NCBI GenBank assembly: GCA_036245805.1
Contig: BTRK01000004.1
Coordinates: 18,600,001 to 18,664,000 of the forward strand
Source of the DNA: Pristionchus mayeri
Taxonomy: Eukaryota; Nematoda; Chromadorea; Rhabditida; Neodiplogasteridae
Length of the DNA stretch: 64,000 nucleotides
Direction of reading: 5' to 3'
Under the pieces are notes generated by a model that saw only the letters and a program-made list of their open reading frames with translations, was not told the origin of the DNA and made no database searches. Below, piece by piece: positions 33,250 through 45,424 of the stretch (the first letter of the stretch is position 1; each line of letters opens with the position of its first letter). The translations under genes were made by a program, and so were the position numbers.

Positions 33250-35739
33250 TGTGGCTGATCGCACCCTGTCGAATTCCCTTATTTATAAGAGCGAAAGGAA
33301 GTGCCACTATAAGACGGCTGATAATAGAGCACAGAAACGGGGCGCTTTCGTTACTGCGCTCTCCATTGTCCACACTCTCGCGCTGTCCAATAGATTAGGA
33401 GAGGGGAGTGGAGTGTGAAGGGAGTGTGTGCGATGTATAGGGAATTACAGGGGTGGAGTGGGCACTCGTGGCACACTCGGAAGTTTACGTGCGATTAGTA
33501 AAGTGGAGATATTCGGGAAATCATCTGGTAGACAGGTTTTGACCGTAATAAACCCTTTCTAAGAGGAGCTTCAAATTGACAACTATTCTAGATATATGTG
33601 GGATAGACTCATGTGTTCGCTCCCAATTTAGCTGTGAATATTCATTTAAAATAAACTGAAGAGAATCAACTTACAAGATTTATTAATTACCTATCAAACA
33701 AAACAAACATAACAAAAAACAAAGCAATCTACAATAAATAACATTTCTTAATCTTCTTCTATGCTCCTTGAACTCCATCTCAAACTGTGATGTGCAGATG
33801 GAGGTTTCTGCAGGAAGAGTAGCAGAGTGGGGTCTTGCCCATATCCCATCCTAAAAGAGTTCTTTCAATGTTACCAAAGTATTTGGATGTTGTAAGAAAC
33901 AAAACAAAAATCAGACTGTCCCGAGAAGGCTGTATGTTTTCAATGCGAAATCACCTATCCAGTTCTGATGCTGTAGCTGTATCTTCGATGACCTGGAACT
34001 GCTTGAACTTGCGACAGCTTGTGACTGCAATATTAAGAAGTATTCGTTCTGATATCTCAAGATTCACCCTCCTATTCTCTAACTTAATGGAGTCTCCACA
34101 CTTTTTTTGTGGGCAAATAGTGTGCATAATATGAGAAAACAATATGTGGCGAGGAAACACTCACCAGTATTTAAAAAAAATCATTTTGGTGATGATCCAA
34201 GTGTGCTCTCGAAGAGAGAAGAGAGATGGAGTAGACATCTGAATGGTGACACTTCGAAATGGAGAATTGCATGTACGAATCATGCCAAGAGGGCAGAAAA
34301 AAGATAAACGTTGAAAGAATTCGGGGAAAATGAAAGACACGGAGAAGCAAGGAATGGTATATTCGAATTTATAATGGACAATTCGAGCTAGCTAATGTCA
34401 TGAGCACTCATATTTCACACGATCTCGCATTAGTCAGTCAGGGCGATAGAGAAGCAACTAGTGATCTGGCGCCAGCCATCTACATGGGAACATATCTTGT
34501 ATTACACTACTTCACACTGAATCCTGATATTGAGACTCTACTTCCACTACCCCCACCCCTCCCTCCCTCTCTCCCCCTCTCGCCCCCATGACATCTCCTA
34601 TCACGGACTCTCCATGGCAACGAATGAAATTCGCGCGGCGCGAGACTTATTTATGCGCGATTACGATTTGAATGTATGGGTTTCTTGACTCACATTGTTC
34701 AAGTAACCGTTTAATAACATTAAAATTCGCCCCTTTTATCTAATTTCTCCGTAAGAAATTTTCATTTTTTGCCGAATCATGCATTATCCTTACAAATTTA
34801 AAATCTTTTCAAGATGCCCACACCACCTACATCATATCTCTTCTTATCTTCGAGAACAGAATAATTTATTTGAGTAATGTGAGTTAATTAAAAAATAAGT
34901 GAAAAAATATTATTTTTGCAGTTTTACTGCGATGGACTCAGCCTACAACACATGAACTGCCAAGTATGGACGCACTGGTAGGCAGTACTACTTATCATAT
35001 GTGTAGTTGTGGAAATACAGAACGACGACACTCCTCATTTGTGATACGAGGAGAGTCGACCCCTCCACTCCAATATGTCCCATGTAGCTAGTAGCAGAGA
35101 CTGGGAAGATTGCGGAGTGTTCAGAGTAGAGTCACGCATATTGACAGACGAACTGTACCTCTCTTCAGTAAGCATGATCGTACGAATCACCATCTTATCG
35201 AAGACCATTGCTCGTCCTCACTTCAAGGCTATTCTCGGATTATGTACGTATCGTTTCGTTACATTTATTGTTGTATGATATCTAACATGTCGTGTTTTGT
35301 TATGAAATAAAGCTACAATAATACAGCCAGCCAATGGCTCTTTGAATTCGATTCTCCCCACTGGTCTTGATCTTCCTCATCATCCGCTCTATCCAAAGGC
35401 CCCCCTCTTCTTATTCCCCTTTCTTCCGAACAATAACTTCCGTGATCAACAATCACTCATAATTCGAACGTATCACTTTTATCATCAACATTACGTCATA
35501 ACGCGTGTGATTCCAAGTGTTCGTGCGAACTCTTAGTTAATTGATTTCACAATTGTACAATTACACTTTCGGAATTACAGATTTTGTTGCGAAGGTAAAT
35601 GCGACCGAATTAATATTTATTATTATCTCTCGTTAGTGGAGAAAGTGTGATCACGGGTGATGAATATGTGTATGCGTGTCCAGAACAATCGAGTAACTCG
35701 CTGAAATCGAGATGTATGGAATTCCATTAAATCGTTTCC
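33250..35739. other. Intergenic, one possible minus-strand exon
   Basis: Between the P450 start and the next receptor gene. About 33957-34034 on the minus strand has an acceptor-like TATTGCAG, an open stretch (SCRKFKQFQVIEDTA) and a GTGATT donor. A second open stretch (about 33745-33843) follows a TTTTAG. They may belong to a small gene but no start or domain was found. Pyrimidine-rich sequence lies at 34535-34590. Confidence 0.35.
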
Positions 35740-37501
35740 TTACCAAACACATTTCTTCACCGCTTTTCGGGCGAGGTCGCTGAAAACCAGCAGCAGATAT
35801 GGGTGTACACCCGAAGTGAGGTTGCATTGAATCGCCAGTACGAAGTGAAACGAGAGAGAGTCGCTCTCAATTTGATACGATAATTCCATAACAAACTTCT
35901 TTGCGAACCTCGACATCCTTCGCAATCAGGAAGACGTAGGCGAAGATTGCATAGTAGACTACCTAGGTGACCTTCAATTATTGTAATACAATAACTTTCG
36001 CACCTCAACAACACAGGTAAGGATTGCGATGTAGGTAAGCGAGCGCTCAGCCTTGTCAGGAGGAGCGCCGGTGGTGATGCTCTGAAGAGATCATTCAGTG
36101 TCTGATCTAATTACCATACCTGCATCTGCTTACGTAGCTTAGCATAAGCGACAGCATATGTACAACATATCGCAAGGATAAATACAACAGAGAATATGAG
36201 CACACCGCAGAACCACATCTTTCCCCGCTCCGACAGATGTAGCTAAACGAAGAATTTATCCACAGTTTTGTAGTTATGAATCATTCAAAATCGATAAAAT
36301 CTGAGGTCGCTCAACATTTCCCCGCGCTCCCTAGATTCGATCGATGAAACATAGGGATTAGTGTTGTCGAATCGAGGCTCGATACCCCTTCCCTTATTCT
36401 CCCCTTTTGGCCCAGACTCGAGACCGAGAGGGAGGGCGCTTCCCCCACTCGATCCTCTCGAAATACATTGAGAGGAAACCGAGATGTCGTTTTTGCTTCG
36501 ATACCTCTGACATGAGTCGATCCAATTGATTGTTCCCTTGATCTACCCGAGTCTCTCATTGTTCATCCTTCACTACAGCCATTTAGATAATGCTCTGGCA
36601 CAGGGAAGATACCGAGACAATGAGAGGCTAGGGTAGATCAAGAGACCCGGGGTCAATGCAATCGCAGGCCATAGCAAAAATCGACCATCTCGTTTTTTTC
36701 GAGATCACGATTCTCTCCCCCTGCCCTCCGTCTTCCTATCCTAGACAAAGAGAGAGAGAGGGTCTCGGAATCGAACCGGTAACCTTAATAGGATGTACCT
36801 GGGGATAGAAGCCTCCGTCGTCATCGCTTATCCACGACGCCTCACTGGCCGCTCCTATCACTCCTACGGCTGCACTAATGGCCAGTTGATAGATGGAGAG
36901 GGCAATGATCGTGTGTGTGGAGAAAATCTGATAGAATTTAGGTTGAATGAGTAAATAACGGTACCTCTGAATATCGTGTGGGCATGAGTATGGCCACGGC
37001 GCGGTTGAGTGCAGTGAAAACCGTAGTGTGAATCTCTCCACTGCGAGAGAAGAATAGTAGGAAATGCAGAAACTGAAAGTGACGTGAATTGCGTTTGAAA
37101 ATCGGGTATTCATCTTTCAGCAAACAACTTTCTAGACGAAATGAGCGCTGGGAGGGTGCTCCTTTGTGCATAACAGAGAGAATACTGACCCTGATGCTCG
37201 CCTCTGAGTTAATGATGAATTGTGGCATCCATCCTAGTGCCGCGAAGGTTTTCACCACATTCACAGCGGTCAACGAAATCGAATTGAAGACATAACCAGT
37301 CTGAAGAAGTTGCAACAATTCAGAAGCGAACTAGAAGAGAAATATTTACGATCTTACCACGCAAATGAGAAAGAAGGAGTTTTGACGGAGTTTAAAGCGA
37401 GGAATCCAGGCCACGTAGATCAAAATTGCAGCAAGCATCACGGTCACTGTGCCAAAGAGAAGCAGCCCGAGCAGCACCACCGACTCGATTCGAACGGCCA
37501 T
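35740..37501 (-). CDS. Srv/Srg-type chemoreceptor GPCR, 300 residues
   Basis: Eight minus-strand exons in phase: 37358-37501, 37190-37330, 36965-37072, 36799-36927, 36120-36242, 36004-36081, 35909-35962 and 35740-35865 (903 bases with stop). TM1 is VVLLGLLLFGTVTVMLAAI followed by RQNSFFLICV, as in Srg/Srv/Sru receptors. TM3 ends TALNRAVAILMPTRYSE (family: NRxxAIxxP). TM4 is ALSIYQLAISAAVGVIGAA; TM5 is GVLIFSVVFILAICCTYAV; TM6-7 end in GVHPYLLLVFSDLARKAV (family: NPYLLLxFSxxxR). Intron 7 is only 43 bases and uses a GAG acceptor. Expected in sensory cilia of neurons (family knowledge). The choice between Srv, Srg and Sru is not certain. Confidence 0.88.
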
Positions 37502-38293
37502 GATTGAGTCAAGGTTGGCCATTCTACAGAGCGTCGAACAGAAACCAGAAGTGACTCGACTGTGACGGCAGGCAGTGAAGCATCCATTAAATATACGATT
37601 TTATTATGATAACAACCGTGCAATAAATTATAGCCATCTAGAAAATTATAGTCATCTTCCAATCTACGACCAACGGCATGCATTCACGACTACCGTATTT
37701 TCGCTGCACACGAGTTGAATGCAAGATTCAATCACCGCATCGACAACGCCTACGGTTGGTCGATTACGCGCTGTTACAATAACAATCATTTAGTATATCG
37801 TCAAATTACTAGTGAGAATCTTGCAAGAAGACAAAAGAACCAAAACATATCATCAAATCTGCATTGCATCACTCAGAAAGAAGTAATGACTCAAAAAAAT
37901 GCAAAAATATATAAATGTGACCCTGTCATTGATATGTAGGATGAAGGGGTCAGTCGGGTTCTGCTGACTTCTCTTTCTCGCTTGAATTTGTAGGTTTCAG
38001 GTTTTCAATGTTATCAAGACACGCAAAATGACAAGAAATATTTAAACATCTTCCTCTCAAAATATATAAAAACAATAGGAATCTCGTCATATTTGCTTAT
38101 TTTCGTTGCTAACTTTTATGTTGTCTAATGCGTCAACACGATTATGAAGGGAGTGCTGGCACAGTCCGTCTCAGAGACAATCTAAAAGAATGCAAACAGC
38201 GAGAACAAAAACACGTGAAAATATCATCTGATAGGGAGCCCGGATAGCAAGACATTTATTGTTGAGGTCAACGGGAAGTATCGATAATCACTT
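37502..38293. other. Intergenic between divergently transcribed receptor and lipase genes
   Basis: No open frame with a motif. The 0.8-kb interval must hold both promoters. No TATA or other site could be assigned with confidence. Confidence 0.45.
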
Positions 38294-40768
38294 ATGTTCT
38301 CTCTGCTTAATATTCTTCTATTCACTCCACACTCATTCTCATTGGATCCAGAAGCTTCGATGACTGTTGTGCGTATTTCTCAATGGATATTTTCGAAGGT
38401 AATTAAATTTAAGGATGTCATAATCAAGTATTGGGGATATCCAATCGAGAAGTTCGATATTTTCACAAATGATGGATTTATACTCGATCTATATCGAATT
38501 CCGCACGGACGTAATGGTAAGTACAGGCATTTCAGCAAGATTTTAAAAAAAAATGCAGAAACTGCTCGCTTGCCGAGTTCATCCTCAACGCCGCTGCTCC
38601 TAGTGCCCGGTCTGTTCGCGAGCGCCTCGGCTTTCCTCCTGAATCCACCAGAATCATCTCCTGGTCAGCTTGTCCTCTCATAGACTTACGCATTCCGGAA
38701 ATGACATACTCATTATTCACAATCATTGTAATTGTATAGATTACTCAAATTTATAAATCCTATATATATTTAAATTATCCTTCAGAAACGAGTATTCACA
38801 GAACAACATTGTATTTGATAATACATTTCCATCGATTAAAACAATCACCTTTGAGGGATGTACCTCGCAGATGCTGGATTCGACGTATTCATAATGAGCA
38901 ATAGGGGCACGCGCTACGGCATGAGACACACTCGCCTTGCTCCGAGTGACCGAGACTTCTGGAAGTTTACGTAAGACATTTCGAACTTTTTCTCTATCAT
39001 TATCTTTTGAGAATCGACGACTACGCGAATGGCGACTTGCCCGTTGTTATCGATAGAGTGCTAGCGATCTCTGGACAACATTCACTCAATCTTATCGCGC
39101 ACTCGCAGGTGGGTTGGTCAGTTGACAGGCGCACTCGCAGGTGGGTTGGTCAGTTGACAGGCGCACTCGCAGGTGGGTTGGTCAGTTGACAGGCGCACTC
39201 GCAGGTGATAGGTCAGTTGACAGGCGCACTCGCAGGTGGGTTGGTCAGTTGACAGGCGCACTCGCAGGTGGGTTGGTCAGTTGACAGGCGCACTCGCAGG
39301 TGGGTTGGTCAGTTGACAGGCGCACTCGCAGGTGCAGGTATTCCCAGCACAGCAAACGATACAAAATAACGTGACAATAACACGTCTTAGGGAACAGCGA
39401 CCGTCTTCATGTTCCTTGCCGATAATCCCTCCTTCAATGGAAAGGTGTGCTTTTTAAGTACCGCGTTCAGTCACCAGGAAATTACTCGGCATCTGATACA
39501 GTTGTTGACCCCAAAGTTAATCGAGATTGAACCAGTTTACACAATGTGTAAATTCGAAATATCCTGGTTGTCAAGAGGGTTATGGAGTGTTTTCCATGCC
39601 TGGATTAAAGAGAGCGGGATGGGAGTTGACTGCTAATAGAAACCTGAAAACTCCCAGATGACCAGTGTTTTCTCAGATCCGGTCGCTATTCGCCCTTGCT
39701 CCCGCTGGCTCGATTCACTACACTCGAGGGCTTGCAAGATTGATTCTAATGAGTTACCCCATACTTAACCCTCTGTTTCGAGTTCGCCACATTTTTGTCA
39801 TCTTTTCCCAACTATGTCTAATTTGAGTTGCATCGGCTCCTCTTCGGCCCTCAACAGGTCGGCAATCAGATTATGCAGTTGATAGGGCTTCTGGCCGAAC
39901 GAGTTTGTCTGCCCTTATTCAGTCAAGTGATCAACTCTTCGGTGAGTGTAACGTAAATGTAAAGGTACTTCGAGACTGGGTTCGCGGGACAACACTGATT
40001 TACCGGTGCAGGGACCATTAATAAATAGCCACTCGAATTTGTTGTGCGCTAGAGTGAGTATTAACTATAACTCAATTAAGATTTGTGATCCGGGATGGAT
40101 TTGGGTGGCTGGTCCGCCTAGTCCGTCATTCAACAAGGTTTGTTGGCAATATTATACTTTTTTCTGGAATTTTCGCTCCTAGAGTCGGCAGGCGGTTTAC
40201 TTATCGCACTATCCCGATGGGACATCCTCAATGGTGATCGAGCACTTCGGGCAGATGGCAGTTGCAGACGAGATTCGACACTTTGATCCAGATTTTTTCA
40301 GCGATGCATATAAAGTACAAGAAATAGAGCATCGAAATTGATCAATTAGCGGTTGCGTATTAAGGCTCGCACTGCTCTATACAACTACAGTAACATCGAC
40401 GTGCCCATATATATTTTCTGGAGCAGGAACGATTGGTTGACTTCCCCTTATGAGATCGATCGAGTGCTATTTCCAAGAATGAGAAAAGGCGTCATCAAGG
40501 TGCAGAAACTAATTCAATTCATATATAGTAGTCATTTTTAGTCAATTTTGCAATATTAATATACCTGTGTGCAAAGAATGTTGAGTGACCGGAATGTACA
40601 TTCCAGGCCACGTACGAAGTGCCACTGTACAATCACGCAGATTTTCTCTACGCCACGGACAACGCGGAACGAGTCTTCTCTGGGATTGTAAAGCTTATAA
40701 AAGATGAAGAACTGGGCAACCAAGGTCACACTTCCCACAAATTAGGACCATCAGAGCATTTCTCATAG
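38294..40768 (+). CDS. Lysosomal acid lipase-like alpha/beta hydrolase, 417 residues
   Basis: Twelve exons in phase: 38294-38368, 38414-38516, 38559-38663, 38856-38970, 39012-39108, 39391-39444, 39677-39781, 39828-39941, 40012-40053, 40183-40314, 40350-40499, 40607-40768. A signal peptide (MFSLLNILLFTPHSFS) precedes DPEASMTV and DVIIKYWGYP, the start of the AB-hydrolase lipase region. Later come LADAGFDVFIMSNRGTRYG, the nucleophile elbow AHSQG (Ser164; family GHSQG), YLSHYPDGTSS, then NDWL with Asp342 and YNHADF with His374. It is expected to hydrolyse lipid esters in lysosome-like organelles or the gut lumen. Intron 5 contains a minisatellite made from the exon's end. Intron 1 (45 bases) has no stop, so retaining it would add 15 residues. 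Several acceptors are GAG or AAG. Confidence 0.92.
39097..39331 (+). repeat. Minisatellite built from the lipase nucleophile codons and splice donor
   Basis: Eight copies of GCGCACTCGCAG (Ala-His-Ser-Gln, the end of exon 5) start at 39097, 39129, 39161, 39193, 39224, 39256, 39288 and 39320. The first seven are followed by a spacer beginning GTGGGTTGG and ending GTTGACAG (20 bases; 19 in the fourth, which begins GTGATAGG). Each 32-base unit thus carries exon end, donor GTGGGT or a variant, and an acceptor-like GACAG. Reading through reaches a stop in the third unit, so the first donor (39109) is the one that keeps the protein intact. Confidence 0.93.
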
Positions 40769-41868
40769 TCAGTTATCAATGAACGCGTGTGTGCAATTAT
40801 ATTGGATTGTTTTCAGCATTAACATCAGCAAATCTCATTCTCTAAATCTGAAGAGGTGAAAGCAATTTCTGAAACGATGACATAAAATTCTCAGTGTGAC
40901 AACGAATCATTTCTCGGGTCAGATAAAGGAATAAATACATCACTGCTAACAGTAAAAATTAGCACGGTACAATGAATATGGTGACAATTATAGCTCATAA
41001 AAAAACATGCCAAAAACGTAGCTCACAAAATACTACAACAGAGCGGTGTTCGCAAAGCTAAAGCATATCCAGCAACTGCTTGATATTGATGCCGCATTTT
41101 GATTCCGATTCTCTTTCAAACATTACGTCTTTCCTCCAATTCCCTGGAAGTTGCCTTTGAAGAAATGGTATGTGCCAATACTGTATTCACATGCATATGA
41201 TGTTTATTGAGGAAATAAATGGCATAAACATGTTCTACAAGTGCTCAAAAAACTGAGAAAATAAAGAGATTGAAGACGCGGACGAATGTATTGATAGAAT
41301 GGGTCATTCTCAATTTTGGAAACTTCCTGGAACCATTTTTAAATAAATATACCTCACTTCCATAATAATCGATTTGAATTTGCATCCGAACAAGGGAAAA
41401 ATCACAGTTCCATGAAAAAACAAGAATAAGTTCTGAAAATATCATAGATAAATATAATGCTAATCATACCGTCACCTGTCTCCTCAATAGTGCGAACAGT
41501 GCTCCGAGCCTACGACTCCTTCCACTTAAAGCATGTGGAGAGTATCATTTCGGCGATTGAGCACCTGATCAAGACTAGTGTTAGATAAACGGGCCTTCGT
41601 ATCTTCATTTAACTCAATTTCTCTCGATCGGTCGAGCGGGACTATTGAAAATGAAGAGACGAATGCCCGTTTATCGAACTCTAATCAAGATCTTTACAAG
41701 AGTAGATCTTTGAATCAGTACATTCTCACCTCTTATGTCCACTTACTTTTTGAAAACATTTATCGTAATGTAGTATTAACTCTAGCAACCATTGAGTTTA
41801 TGTACGCAACTGAACAAATTCTTTGCTTTCAAATAAACCAATATCAACATTAAATTGATAGCGATATA
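40769..41868. other. Intergenic; one possible terminal exon
   Basis: Mostly AT-rich. At about 41495-41586 an acceptor-like CTCAATAG precedes an open stretch (VLRAYDSFHLKHVESIISA) ending at TAA. It faintly resembles a C-terminal exon but no upstream exons were found. The frame at 41578-41853 has no motif. Confidence 0.35.
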
Positions 41869-42695
41869 CAGTAACGCTCAAAAGTATTGAAACGATTTGA
41901 ATTTTTCATATAACTTTTTCTACCGTTGAGTTTTTGCTTAGTCATATTCATTATGTTGTATATATATGGTTCCCTACTTTTCAGATTGTTTGAATATCTT
42001 TCCTGCCTTCGGCGATCGTTTTTCGGAGGAGCACCGTGGTCCTGATTGCATGACCCTTCGATAACAAGTTTGCGGGAGAGTTAAGGAAAACTTTTGTTAT
42101 TGTGTGTACAAGTCCAACTTGTCCTGGGGAACTGATCCCCAACTTTTTTAAATGTTTGAACAACTCTGGGCACAGTTGGAGATATATGCGCAGACGAAAA
42201 TAGCGCTAAAAACCAGATTTTTATATACAGTTCCTACGTAGTTATGAATCTCCAAAAAGTGGCCATGTGAAAAAAGTGATTTTCCATGCCCTGAGGGCAA
42301 ATTTTGGAATATCCTTTCCATATTCACAGGATCACCTGGGATCGCGATTAGGATCATTTTAGTGCTTTGAACGAGTCTCTAGCTGGTCTAGAAGCCGAGA
42401 TCTGAATTTCAGACCCCCTTTTTGCAGCAAGGCTGCAGCAAACGTGTGGTCGCGCAGCAACCTCATAATTTTTAGAGTAGGAAAAATCTATGTAAGAATA
42501 ATTCCTGTTTGAAAAAGTGGAATTCGATTGCGTCATCACTACGCAATTAGTTATGAGGCACGTGATGACGCAATACTCGCATCGTATTCTTCTATTGGTT
42601 TGGTATATAGCGCCCCAACATCGAACTTGCTAAGTCAACGGTAGAAAAAGTTACATGAAAAATTCAAAACGTTTCAATACTTTTGAGCGATACTG
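41869..42695. mobile_element. TA-flanked TIR element (Tc1/mariner MITE), 827 bp
   Basis: Inverted termini begin CAGTAACGCTCAAAAGTATT (left) and CAGTATCGCTCAAAAGTATT (right, inverted) and match for about 60 bases, with TA at 41867-41868 and 42696-42697. Interior frames show no transposase motif. CAGT ends and a TA duplication fit Tc1-like elements (established knowledge). Confidence 0.8.
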
Positions 42696-42770
42696 TACAT
42701 GCATAAATAACTTTAAAATCAGCGCCAATTCGGAAGGGAATAGCGTAATGCGAAGGGGGCGTCTCTTTAA

Positions 42771-44400
42771 CACGTGTATCACGAGTCACTGGATGAAAAA
42801 TTATCCTCTCGGGAACATTTTCAAAAAAGTTGTGCCAGATTTGACTCATATTACAGTAGTATATTACCCTAGACTAAAGATTTCGGAAAATATGGGTCAT
42901 TGCTCCCAGAGCCGGCTTTAAGGACTCTTCCTGTTTTGCACCCGGCTATGCTGTATTTCAGCTCCCAGATGAGCTAGAAAGATGGCATTGGGCTCAAAAT
43001 GTGCGGAAAATTATTTCCAGAAACTTTTATGTTGAGGACTTTAGCATAAGGAAAGAAATAACTATGCTACCAACGAAAAACCACATTTAGTTTTATAAAA
43101 AAATTCTCCCTCCTTTCTGAAATTACCATATACAAAATGTTATTGATTATTAATATAAAAGACGTGTCCAGGAAAAATATTACTGACGTGATCAGCCTAC
43201 GGCCTTTTTGGGTATTTTTGATCAAACACAGCATAGTGCAGAATGACATTGATATTTCCATAAAAATCACCATTCATTAGAATCTTAGAACATGCCCTTT
43301 GCAACATAAGAACAATAAAAGCAATATAAGTAGGATGGCACACTAGAATTTTCGCGAATTCGAAAAAAAACAGTTTTCTTGACCTCGATTTTTTCGATAT
43401 TTGCTCATACCATACTTACCAATAATAATAACTGAACTGCCAGATTCATATTAATCGGAAAGTATGTACTGGTATAAGTAAGGAAATTGCAATTTTTTTT
43501 GTTCATTCATCTTGAAAGGTCAAAATTTCATGGCTCCAAAATGCAAAATTGAATGATGCAAAAAATTTGTAATACGATTTTGAGCGAAATGTTGCAAATA
43601 GCATGTTCAAATCCGGCAGCTTTTTGCAACATTTCGCTCAAAATCGAATTACAAATTTTTTGCATCATTCAATTTTGAATTTTGGAGCCATGAAATTTTG
43701 ACCTTTCAAGGTGAATGAGCAAACAATTTTGCAATTTCCTTACTTATACCGGTACATACTTTCCGATTAATATGAATCTGGCAGTTCAGTTATTATTATT
43801 GGTAAGTATGGTATGAGAAAATATCGAAAAAATCGACGTCAAGAAAACTGCTTTTTTCGAATTCGCGAAAATTCTAGTTTTCTTGTGCCATCCTACTTAT
43901 ATTGCTTCTATTGTTCTTAAATTGCAAAGGGCATGTTCTAAGATTCTAATGAATGGTGATTTTTATGGAAATATCAATGCCATTCTGCACTATGCTGTGT
44001 TTGATCAAAAATACCCAAAAAGGCCGTAGGCTGATCACGTCGGTAATATTTTTCCTGGACACATGTTGACTTCTTTTATATTAATAATCAATAACATTTT
44101 GTATATGGTAATTTCAGAAAGGAGGGAGATTTTTTTATAAAACTAAATGTGGTTTTTCGTTGGTAGCATAGTTATTTCTTTCCTTACGCTAAAGCCCTCA
44201 AAATAAGCTCATCTGGGAGCTGAAATACAGCATAGCCGGGTGCAAAACCGGAAGATTCCTAAAAGCCGGCTCTGGGAGCAATGACCCATATTTTCCGAAA
44301 TCTTTAGTCTAGGGTAATATACTACAATAATATGAGTCAAATCTGGCACAACTTTTTTGAAAATGTTCCCGCATACATCCGCTGGCTCGTGATACCCGTG
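42771..44400. mobile_element. TTAA-flanked long palindrome (piggyBac-type target), 1.63 kb
   Basis: The ends CACGTGTATCACGAG (left) and its near inverse CTCGTGATACCCGTG (right) are flanked by TTAA at 42767-42770 and 44401-44404. Nearly the whole length is an inverted repeat centred near 43620. The arms contain an AGCCGGCTCTGGGA block also present in the P450-intron palindrome and near 55825. TTAA duplication is the piggyBac signature (established knowledge); no transposase is encoded, so movement would need one in trans. Confidence 0.75.
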
Positions 44401-44404
44401 TTAA

Positions 44405-44761
44405 GTTCACTAAATCAGAGCAGGATGCATGTGCTCAAATTGAAGTGTTTGCATGAAGGTCCCTCTCGGAAAGCGTGCTCAGTTTGAACCACTGAGAACA
44501 ACCACAGCCGCTTCCACTGACATGTGAAATGCGTGTCTGTTTTGGACATTCATGGAAAATCCATGGCAGGTGTGAATCGTACGAGTTCTGCAAAATGATC
44601 TCATCTCGATGGATCAAACATTTGAATTTCACAAATGATGTTACTACTTTTGTACAGTATTTCGTCCTTGAATTTGGTCGAAGCTCTGGAAACGAGATGT
44701 GACACAAATTATTGCTATACCTTTAAATTAGTGTGTTAATTATTTTTTATCGTAATGATGC
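44405..44761. other. Spacer between two repeat elements
   Basis: No gene or repeat recognised. A 90-codon frame on the minus strand (44435-44707) has no motif. Confidence 0.45.
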
Positions 44762-44957
44762 TAACACGGGACTGACCGGAACTCACATTCTCCAATCGCC
44801 TTCAACTTTTTGTAGTAGAAAGGTACTCCGACGGGATTCTCAAAACCGTTTTCAAAAGTTGCCAAATGCATCTAGAACTTAAGTTATTTAAGGTTAAAGA
44901 TTTTCTATTTTGAGTTCGCAGTAATTACCATTCATTTCTCATTCCTCATTTCCAACT

Positions 44958-45024
44958 GGGTCTGCGGTGCAGTGGTTGTGAGTTGAGTTTCAATCTTGAG
45001 GGTTGCAGGTTCGCATCCACCCAC
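44958..45024 (+). other. tRNA-like sequence in palindrome arm (left copy)
   Basis: An A-box-like GCGGTGCAGTGG (44964-44975) and a B-box-like GGTTCGCATCC (45008-45018) sit at tRNA spacing. No full cloverleaf forms. The same sequence is inverted at 46780-46846, so the element carries two opposed pol III-like promoters. Confidence 0.45.
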
Positions 45025-45424
45025 GATGTATTTATTTTGCATATTTTTTATCACTTTTGATCTCTGAACTCTTTGAATGCTTGCTTTGCATATTTTTTTG
45101 CTTTTTGACGTTTTAAATGAAGAACATATCAAAATGACATCATGGATATTTTATTTATAAGGCATTTTTCGTTGTCCACCAACATGCGAGGGAGAGCCAT
45201 GGAGAGCGTGCCTATTCGTGACTTCAAATAGTTTTATTTCAATGATGCTAGGAGAGAATACCAGCTACTCGAGGCAGAAAACATGAGAGGCTAAAACTCC
45301 TTCCGAGAACACCATATGCATTATTCATCCCACATGGAGATGTGTGAAAAAGTTCGAAGTTACGAATAGGCATGCTCTCCATGGCTCCCCCACGCATGTA
45401 GGTGGACAACGAAATATATAAATA

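Noticed and set aside
34400..34591. 63-codon frame ending in a proline-rich stretch
   Set aside because: The proline run comes from a C-rich low-complexity tract.
36311..36559. 82-codon frame within the Srv/Srg-like gene
   Set aside because: It lies in intron 4 of a well-phased gene model and has no motif.
38399..38413. A 15-base intron after the GTAATT at 38399 in the lipase
   Set aside because: Too short to splice; the 45-base intron 38369-38413 removes it and restores the family sequence.
39097..39331. Regular direct repeats with spacers resembling a CRISPR array
   Set aside because: Spacers are identical, the unit contains exon and splice sequence, and the context is eukaryotic; it is a minisatellite.
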